Source: Beggiatoa leptomitoformis
GTDB taxonomy: Bacteria > Pseudomonadota > Gammaproteobacteria > Beggiatoales > Beggiatoaceae
DNA: 64,000 nt
Assembly: GCF_001305575.3 (NCBI RefSeq)
Contig: NZ_CP012373.2
Span: forward strand, 1,116,001-1,180,000
Direction of reading: 5' to 3'
In this document: positions 58,015-64,000 of the stretch, piece after piece
How positions within the stretch are numbered: the first letter of the stretch is position 1
Layout: each line of letters starts with the position of its first letter
Notes under the pieces: model-generated
The model's database searches: none
Told to the model about the DNA's origin: nothing
The model's input: only the letters and a program-made list of their open reading frames with translations
Made by a program: the position numbers and the translations under genes

Positions 58015-58054
58015 AAAAAAAAGGACTACCAGCCCGCTAGGGACTGGCAGTCCT
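58015..58054 (-). terminator. Terminator of the LRR-protein gene
   Basis: On the minus strand AGGACTGCCAG pairs with CTGGTAGTCCT (11 bp, one mismatch), with inner CCC/GGG pairing, and is followed by eight T. Confidence 0.85.
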
Positions 58055-58152
58055 AAAAAACTAAGTTTTTTTCCTGCTCTTTTTGAGGGGCGTTACGTTA
58101 CATCAACGCCCCTACCTTTACATCCATTAATGCTTATTAAACAAGGCTACCG

Positions 58153-61100
58153 TTAATTATCAAATGTTATACTTATTACACTGATATCAACAGGTTTTGT
58201 GTTAGTTACCAACGTACCATCAGATAAACGATAGCCAACATAAACTTTTAGCTCTCCTGTAGCGACAAAATGACCTGTGTACATCTCTAAAGAGGTTTGA
58301 GGTTGTAAAATAATACTTTTACTCAATGCAGGTAATGTTGATGGATTGCCGTTCCAACTTATTACGGTGGGTGACGTATTCCAGCTTGCAATACCTAACT
58401 CGTTAGGTTGAGACAGTGAATAATATTGCTCTTGTGCATCAGGTGTTGCTTTATAAGCAGCAAACACAACTAAATCAGCTACTTTACCTACATCAGCGAA
58501 ATCTACAGTCATTTCAGCTCGTAAGTTAATTTTATCTGATATTTCTTGTTGCACGCTTTCTACAAACTCGCCATCAGTAACAGTGGTTACGCCAAACACC
58601 GAAAGACTAGGGTTTGTTTGACCTGTTGCATTCGTTGCTGTTGTATTTCCTTGTGCTTGACCTGTTGGTGTCACTTGTAAAACTTGGCTGGATGCACTTT
58701 TCAGTAAGTTAGTTGCGTTAACAGCAGCAATGGCAACTTGATAGGTTCTACCATTAGTTAGCCCTCTGAGTTCATAGCTGTTTGCCATACCAATACCGAA
58801 TTCATGGTCAAATGCTTGACTGTCTAACTTATCAGACACGAAAATTCGATAGCCTGCTATGTCAGTATTTGTTGACGGTGTCCATTGTATGTTGATACCA
58901 CCATCTACAGCCGTTGCAATCACATCTTGTGGCGTTGCAGGAGCTTCAGTATTACCAATCTCAAGCATTCCAGCACTGTAACCATAGATAGGCATATCTA
59001 CTAAATTATCTATTTTTGCGTAAATATAGTATTTACTGGGTTGTACAGTGTTAGGTACTTGCCATAAATAACTGTTTGTTGTTGAGGATAGGTCTAAAGC
59101 AATGATGTTTGCATTTTTGCCTTCTTTATTGTCAGCATAATACAAACTGATTTTTGATTTAATATCAAGGTTATCTGCTTGCCATGTAATATTGACAGGA
59201 GATGCTTTATCCCAAATTTCATCAGTTGTTAATGAGGTAAGCTGAATGGTTGGTTGAGCAGTAGGGATTGCTAAATTAAAGGTATATTCCCCTACATCAT
59301 TGATATTAGTGACTTCAATCGTATAAGTGCCTACAGATGGGGTCATCAGTGTATAGGTAGATTTTTTAGCCGCCACGTCTTTGCCAAAAGCCAGCTCGCT
59401 TTCTCCATTGACCAATTGCATCAATGTTGGTGTTGTTTCAGGTGTTAATACATCACCATTAGGTAAAGTTACCTTAAACAAGGGCATCGCATTCTGACCA
59501 GCCAATTGAATAGCCACATATTCACTTGGCTTATCTATTGTAAACGTAAAGTTTGCGTTTGTGCTTGTTGCTGCTCGTAAGTTGCGTAATTGTACTTCAT
59601 CAAACCCTCTAACCTTGGCAAACAAATGACATCCAGTGGGGTCTGTAGGATTACAATCTATACGGGTTGATATCCATCTATTGAGTGGAATACGAGCAAT
59701 ATAATAAACCCCTTCTGGTGATACCCGTATTGTTATGTCAACAGCAGACGCATCAACACTATATGGACCAAAACAACCAGTGTAGTCAAAACATAGTTCA
59801 GGAAGATTAATACTTAATCTATTCATACCAGTACCTTCGATAACGCCCGTATTGCTGTCTTGCCCTACAGATAAATAAACTCGTCCTGTCATTACATCCA
59901 ATAAGCTCGTATTTCCTTCTATAGACGTTGGATTGCCGATGACAATTTTGGCATTACCCAAAGGAACATGCTCAAGGAGTTTTAGATTACCAGCCAATTC
60001 AATTTTGCCTGACATGTCTATCACAATAGAAACTTCACCGTTTAATATGAAGTACCCTCTGAGGAGGGACTTTTCAACTCCGCTTATGACACCAAGCGCA
60101 TCTGTCAAATAAAATTTACCAGTTCCTTGATATTTCAATTGTGAATAAGAAAAACTACACAATTTATCTACAGACATGAAAAAGCCATCAAATGCAGCAC
60201 CAAAAGGATATGGAGGAGCAGGAGGCAGAGTAAAGAGTGACTCTCCAACGCCAAAGCCTAGACCTAACTTATCAATACAAAGTAATGGCTTAGTATTAAT
60301 AGTTGCTTCAGCAGAGATTTTTCTATCCGCATAAAATGTAACTTCAGCTTTTCCGCCCGCCGCACCTGTTAGGAAGTTATAAGAAGCTTCAAAATCGGTT
60401 AATGTAAAGAAGTTACCAAGCTTCACTGGTTTAAATTTTAAATAGTCTGTGGCAGAAAACTTAGCCTCTTGAGATGAATCTTGATCTTGTGATAGAACAA
60501 TATTATTTAGTATAAGCCCAAGATTTAAATATCCCGTTGTCAGATTTGTTAGTGCATCCTTCAGAGTAACCTTATCATTTTCCATGATAATTCTATTGGG
60601 TGCTAATGTTGCAGGCAACACGTCTTGTACCATTCTGAGTAGCGGCAAACCGTTTGGGTCTAGGATTAATACGGGAGGATTTTCCACAGCATCAATTGTA
60701 AATGCCCCTGAATAAATAGGAATATCCTTGGTTTGAAAGTCATAAGGGTTCGATTTAATACCTAATGCGATAATTTTGCCTTGTCCCGTAATTTTACTGG
60801 TCGCTATGTCAACGGTAACTTGACCATTCACCACTTTTAAGATGTCATTTCCGCCTGTTTTTGCCAGAATAACATTGCCTTGAATAGGGACATTAGATTG
60901 AATAGGAGAAGTTGCTGTAATCGACACATTGCCGACAACAATAGATGTTGGTGTAACAATAGGGCAATTATCGTTTTGTTGTTGCCATTCTGCGTTTCTA
61001 CCAGTTAATACGGTTTGTTGATTGCTATCAAAAGCGATTAAACCGCAGTTATAATGTAAATAAATTACATAAAAACTTGAAAAGGCTAGGTTTGGAATAG

Positions 61101-62637
61101 TTCCCGTTAGCTGATTGTAAGCAAGATTAAGGTATGTCAACTTTGGCAAATGAGAAAAATCAGGGATGCTTCCCGTTAGCTGATTGAAAGAAAGCCCAAG
61201 TTCCATCAAATTTGGCAAATGAGAAAAATCAGGGATGCTTCCCGTTAGCTTATTGCCACCAAGCCCAAGTTCTATCAAATTTGGCAAATGAGAAAAATCA
61301 GGAATGCTTCCCGTTAGCTGATTGGAATCAAGCCAAAGGTCTATCAAATTTGGCAAGTGAGAAAAATTAGGGATACTTCCCGTTAGCTGATTGGAATTAA
61401 GATAAAGTCTTGTCAAATTTGGTAAATGAGAAAAATCAGGGATGCTTCCCGTTAGCTGATTAAAAGAAAGCCAAAGTTTCGTCAAATTTGGCAAATGAGA
61501 AAAATCAGGGATGCTTCCTGTTAGCTGATTGGAATAAAACCTAAGTTCCGTCAAATTTGGCAAATGAGAAAAATCAGGGATGCTTCCTGTTAGCTGATTG
61601 GAATCAAACCAAAGTGCCGTCAAATTTGGCAAATGAGAAAAATCAGGGATGCTTCCCGTTAGCTGATTGGAATCAAGCCAAAGTTCCGTCAAATTTGGCA
61701 AATGAGAAAAATCAGGGATGCTTCCCGTTAGCCGATTGGTATTAAGCCTAAGTGCCGTCAAATTTGGCAAATGAGAAAAATCAGGGATGCTTCCCGTTAG
61801 CTGATTGGAATCAAGCCAAAGTTCCGTCAAATTTGGCAAATGAGAAAAATCAGGGATGCTTCCCGTTAGCTGATTTAACCCAAGATTAAGTTCCGTCAAA
61901 TTTGGCAAATGAGAAAAATCAGGGATGCTTCCCGTTAGCTGATTTAACCCAAGATTAAGTTCCGTCAAATTTGGCAAATGAGAAAAATCAGGGATGCTTC
62001 CCGTTAGCTGATTGGTATTAAGCCAAAGTACCGTCAAATTTGGCAAATGAGAAAAATCAGGGATGCTTCCCGTTAGCTGATTGGAATCAAGCCAAAGGTC
62101 TGTCAAATTTGGCAAATGAGAAAAATCAGGGATGCCTCCCGTTAGCTGATTGGAATAAAGACTAAGGTATGTCAAATTTGGCAAATGAGAAAAATCAGGA
62201 ATGCTTCCCGTTAGCTGATTTGCCCCAAGACTAAGGGTTGTCAAATTTGGCAAATGAGAAAAATCAGGGATGCTTCCCGTTAGCTGATTGGCATAAAGCC
62301 AAAGTACCGTCAAATTTGGCAAATGAGAAAGATCAGGGATGCTTCCTGTTAGTTGATTTTTCTTAAGATAAATTGTTGTTACATGTCCCGAATCACAACT
62401 TACTCCCACCCAACTGCAAGGCGTATTCGTTTCATTCCAGCCGTTATTATTTTCCCAATTATCGCCATTTGTGCTGTTGTATAACTGTAGTAAAGACTCA
62501 CACTCAGCGGGTGGAATTTCAGTCACTGTACTACAATCCGTTGCTGCCCATGTAGATATTGGGATAAGCAAGACAATTATTTGACAAATAAATAAAAGCC
62601 ACTTTAACTTTTTAGTAAAGATAAATTGCATAAACAC
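58153..62637 (-). CDS. Secreted leucine-rich-repeat protein with FN3-like C-terminal region
   Basis: This is a 1494-aa protein. A signal peptide (residues 1-~31) leads into a plant-type LRR cap (LLQLYNSTNGDNWENNNGWN, CSWVGVSCDSG). Residues 96-509 are 18 tandem 23-aa repeats with consensus LTGSIPDFSHLPNLTxLxLxxNQ, then a last degenerate one and a Cys cap (LHYNCGL ... DNCPIV). The middle ~500 residues are beta-rich and unassigned. A fibronectin type III-like segment (APATPQDVIATAVDGGINIQW ... GLTNGRTYQVAIAAVN) lies near residues 1230-1315. No LPXTG or clear membrane anchor is visible. The repeats are nearly identical in DNA, and a terminator follows. It is probably an extracellular adhesin or recognition protein. 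Confidence 0.88.
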   Translation of the reverse strand: MFMQFIFTKKLKWLLFICQIIVLLIPISTWAATDCSTVTEIPPAECESLLQLYNSTNGDNWENNNGWNETNTPCSWVGVSCDSGHVTTIYLKKNQLTGSIPDLSHLPNLTVLWLYANQLTGSIPDFSHLPNLTTLSLGANQLTGSIPDFSHLPNLTYLSLYSNQLTGGIPDFSHLPNLTDLWLDSNQLTGSIPDFSHLPNLTVLWLNTNQLTGSIPDFSHLPNLTELNLGLNQLTGSIPDFSHLPNLTELNLGLNQLTGSIPDFSHLPNLTELWLDSNQLTGSIPDFSHLPNLTALRLNTNRLTGSIPDFSHLPNLTELWLDSNQLTGSIPDFSHLPNLTALWFDSNQLTGSIPDFSHLPNLTELRFYSNQLTGSIPDFSHLPNLTKLWLSFNQLTGSIPDFSHLPNLTRLYLNSNQLTGSIPNFSHLPNLIDLWLDSNQLTGSIPDFSHLPNLIELGLGGNKLTGSIPDFSHLPNLMELGLSFNQLTGSIPDFSHLPKLTYLNLAYNQLTGTIPNLAFSSFYVIYLHYNCGLIAFDSNQQTVLTGRNAEWQQQNDNCPIVTPTSIVVGNVSITATSPIQSNVPIQGNVILAKTGGNDILKVVNGQVTVDIATSKITGQGKIIALGIKSNPYDFQTKDIPIYSGAFTIDAVENPPVLILDPNGLPLLRMVQDVLPATLAPNRIIMENDKVTLKDALTNLTTGYLNLGLILNNIVLSQDQDSSQEAKFSATDYLKFKPVKLGNFFTLTDFEASYNFLTGAAGGKAEVTFYADRKISAEATINTKPLLCIDKLGLGFGVGESLFTLPPAPPYPFGAAFDGFFMSVDKLCSFSYSQLKYQGTGKFYLTDALGVISGVEKSLLRGYFILNGEVSIVIDMSGKIELAGNLKLLEHVPLGNAKIVIGNPTSIEGNTSLLDVMTGRVYLSVGQDSNTGVIEGTGMNRLSINLPELCFDYTGCFGPYSVDASAVDITIRVSPEGVYYIARIPLNRWISTRIDCNPTDPTGCHLFAKVRGFDEVQLRNLRAATSTNANFTFTIDKPSEYVAIQLAGQNAMPLFKVTLPNGDVLTPETTPTLMQLVNGESELAFGKDVAAKKSTYTLMTPSVGTYTIEVTNINDVGEYTFNLAIPTAQPTIQLTSLTTDEIWDKASPVNITWQADNLDIKSKISLYYADNKEGKNANIIALDLSSTTNSYLWQVPNTVQPSKYYIYAKIDNLVDMPIYGYSAGMLEIGNTEAPATPQDVIATAVDGGINIQWTPSTNTDIAGYRIFVSDKLDSQAFDHEFGIGMANSYELRGLTNGRTYQVAIAAVNATNLLKSASSQVLQVTPTGQAQGNTTATNATGQTNPSLSVFGVTTVTDGEFVESVQQEISDKINLRAEMTVDFADVGKVADLVVFAAYKATPDAQEQYYSLSQPNELGIASWNTSPTVISWNGNPSTLPALSKSIILQPQTSLEMYTGHFVATGELKVYVGYRLSDGTLVTNTKPVDISVISITFDN
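61111..62352 (-). repeat. Tandem 69-bp repeat array in the LRR gene (18 units)
   Basis: Eighteen units of 69 bp encode the LRRs. The segment covering SIPDFSHLPNLT is almost invariant at the DNA level, while about 20 bp covering the LxLxxN strand differ between units. Two neighbouring units (61862-61930 and 61931-61999) are identical. No unit is frameshifted. Confidence 0.9.
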
Positions 62638-62789
62638 ACCTGTGTATAGTAATTAACTTGTTGTTTTAAATTATATTATACACAGCAGCATTATGCAAAA
62701 AGAAGATCAATAAAAAACAAACAATTAGATAAAAATATTAACGCTTCTGTAATGCCTTATTTTCTTTGTGAAGTTTTGTCGAGTTAAGG

Positions 62790-62990
62790 ACTAAAGCCAA
62801 AATACCAGCTAATTAAAAATGTTAGCAAAGGTTTTATGCCGTGAAATTCACCGATTGTGGCAGACCTTTAACAGGGTAGAGTCAATGAAAGCAACCCCGC
62901 GAGAGTTTACCCGCCGACTGTGCAAGTAGGCACTGAGCGGTATCATCACTGACTCGTTTGGAAAGCAGTCTTGGGCGTTTGGCGGTGTTG
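62790..62990 (-). pseudogene. IS982-family transposase remnant
   Basis: On the minus strand the frame from about 62990 reads SVMIPLSAYLHSRRVNSRGV and then AFIDSTLLKVCHNR, a TGA at 62850-62848, and ISRHKTFAN. AFIDST ... VCHNR-ISRHK is the conserved catalytic region of IS982 transposases, where the stop is normally Arg (CGA to TGA). WYFGF about 30 bp later corresponds to a downstream block, implying an internal deletion. Only a fragment of the gene survives. Confidence 0.65.
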
Positions 62991-62998
62991 TCCATTTT

Positions 62999-63130
62999 AA
63001 AGCCTGTCTGCAGCAGTATTTTTAGAATTACCAAATTTTTTTAGTATTTAAGAATAGGAAAAATAATATTTTTCTATTTTAAAATTTAAATTTTTGGTGA
63101 ATTTAAAAAATTCTGTTGCAGACAGGCTTT
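62999..63130. repeat. Long-hairpin dispersed repeat, copy 2
   Basis: This 132-bp element is nearly identical to the one at 57767-57896, with the same AAAGCCTGTCTGCA / TGCAGACAGGCTTT ends and flanks. It lies just downstream of the prfB stop (minus strand) and beside a transposase remnant. Confidence 0.8.
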
Positions 63131-63206
63131 TTATTTAGCCTTTTTTGGATTTTAGGCTTGCTCGGTTGAACAAATTTCTCAATACGTTGTCAGTGCTATT
63201 TTTTGT

Positions 63207-64000
63207 TTATAAACCACTTTTTAAGCTCGCTTCAATAAACTTGTCTAAGTCCCCGTCTAACACGGCTTGTGTATTGGCAACTTCTACATTGGTGCGCAAG
63301 TCTTTAATCCGTGATTGGTCTAGTACATACGACCGAATTTGACTTCCCCAACCTATATCGGCTTTGCTGTCTTCTAGGGCTTGTTGTGTCGAGCGTTTTT
63401 TCTGCATTTCTAGCTCATATAATTTGGCTTTGAGCTGTTTCATGGCAGAATCTTTGTTTTGATGTTGTGAGCGGTTATTTTGACACTGTACGACGGAATT
63501 CGTGGGTAAGTGGGTAATGCGCACGGCGGATTCGGTACGGTTGACGTGTTGTCCCCCCGCGCCGCTGGCACGATAGACATCAATGCGTAAATCGGCGGGA
63601 TTGATTTCTATATCAATATCATCGTCAATTTCGGGGGAAACGAATACAGCAGCAAAAGAGGTATGGCGACGATTACCTGAGTCAAAAGGAGATTTTCTAA
63701 CTAAGCGGTGTACGCCTGTTTCTGTGCGTAGCCAACCGTAGGCGTATTCGCCAATAATTTCAACCGTCGCACTCTTAATGCCTGCAACTTCGCCTGCGGA
63801 ACATTCCATTAATTCTGCTTTAAAACCGCGTTTTTCTGCCCAACGCAGGTACATACGTAATAGCATTTCTGCCCAGTCTTGGGCTTCTGTGCCACCAGAG
63901 CCTGATTGTATGTCTAAAAAGGCGTTATGTGCATCCATCTCGCCTGCAAACATGCGGTTAAATTCTAGTTTTGCAATTTGGGCTTCAATATTTTCTACAT
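63207..64000 (-). CDS. prfB: Peptide chain release factor 2, 5' end outside the window
   Basis: The visible 264 residues are the C-terminal part of RF2. The frame continues past the window edge: [20 protein letters not shown], so the ATG at 63953 is internal. The catalytic GGQ is in [18 protein letters not shown], and the stop-codon recognition tripeptide SPF is in [14 protein letters not shown], which marks RF2 (UGA/UAA) rather than RF1. The site of the usual programmed +1 frameshift lies upstream, outside the window. Confidence 0.95.
   Translation of the reverse strand, partial: VENIEAQIAKLEFNRMFAGEMDAHNAFLDIQSGSGGTEAQDWAEMLLRMYLRWAEKRGFKAELMECSAGEVAGIKSATVEIIGEYAYGWLRTETGVHRLVRKSPFDSGNRRHTSFAAVFVSPEIDDDIDIEINPADLRIDVYRASGAGGQHVNRTESAVRITHLPTNSVVQCQNNRSQHQNKDSAMKQLKAKLYELEMQKKRSTQQALEDSKADIGWGSQIRSYVLDQSRIKDLRTNVEVANTQAVLDGDLDKFIEASLKSGL

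Larger units (their letters stand above)
57723..58152. other. Intergenic region with hairpin element and LRR-gene terminator
   Basis: This 430-bp gap between convergent proS and the LRR gene is filled by the 130-bp element at 57767-57896, the minus-strand terminator at 58015-58054 and a perfect 9-bp stem AGGGGCGTT / AACGCCCCT at 58086-58113. Confidence 0.65.
62638..63206. other. Intergenic region with transposase remnant and hairpin element
   Basis: This 569-bp gap contains the LRR gene promoter region, an IS982-like transposase remnant (62790-62990) and the second long-hairpin element (62999-63130). Confidence 0.6.

Noticed and set aside
61557-61745. Plus-strand repetitive frame (ANEKNQGCFPLADWNQ repeats)
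   Set aside because: It is an antisense reflection of the 69-bp LRR repeats; any repeat whose length is a multiple of three gives such shadows.
61111-62352. CRISPR-like regular repeats
   Set aside because: The units are contiguous 69-bp coding repeats without spacers and keep frame throughout, so they are LRR-coding DNA.
62821-62998. Possible structured RNA in the GC-richer stretch before the second hairpin element
   Set aside because: Translation of the minus strand gives IS982 transposase motifs, which explains the composition better than an RNA gene.

Overview
The window reads as a gammaproteobacterial chromosome of low to moderate GC, most likely a Beggiatoa-like sulfur bacterium of the Thiotrichales. 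This rests on gene content: an Isp-type [NiFe] hydrogenase of the kind known from sulfur bacteria, a Vitreoscilla-type single-domain globin, a TRAP dicarboxylate-type transporter, and gammaproteobacterial housekeeping genes (rlmI, serC, yebC-ruvC-ruvA, hemD, kdsD, proS, prfB). The genus is an inference from family knowledge; no search was run.

Layout. 0-8 kb: dnaE carrying an in-frame intein, rlmI, a periplasmic glutathione peroxidase, serC and a type IV pilin with a sigma-54-like promoter. 8-13 kb: an Atm1-type ABC exporter, and a K+-channel gene translationally coupled to a small membrane protein. 12.7-19.3 kb: a hydrogenase maturation protease, an Rpn-type nuclease gene, then the tightly overlapping hynS-isp1-isp2-hynL operon. 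19.4-24.9 kb: an A/T-rich accessory island with a 1251-aa nuclease-STAND NTPase (probable anti-phage protein) and a HipA-like kinase whose HipB partner is broken by one stop codon. 25-31.5 kb: recG, a MITE-like element, homospermidine synthase, a short-chain dehydrogenase and a TetR regulator.

31.5-34.7 kb holds a compact three-gene operon: a periplasmic binding protein, a membrane PP2C/SpoIIE phosphatase and the hydrogenase chaperone HybE. This is an unusual pairing of signalling with hydrogenase assembly. 35-48.6 kb: rph, DAHP synthase, ybiB, yebC-ruvC-ruvA (ruvB is not adjacent), a response-regulator/PAS/GGDEF protein, two glycosyltransferases, folB, folC and eno. 48.7-57.7 kb: a TRAP transporter, hemD, an HNH endonuclease, the globin, kdsD and proS. 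58-64 kb: a 1494-aa secreted leucine-rich-repeat protein with 18 near-identical 23-residue repeats, transposase debris, and the 3' part of prfB.

Non-coding structure is rich. There is a 170-bp inverted-repeat element at 27.5 kb and two near-identical ~130-bp long-hairpin elements at 57.8 and 63.0 kb. A short dispersed motif recurs near gene ends, several terminators share almost the same stem sequence, and IS982-like transposase remnants are present. The best candidates for something new are the STAND/HipA island, the binding protein-phosphatase-HybE operon, and the LRR protein whose variation is concentrated on the predicted ligand-facing positions.
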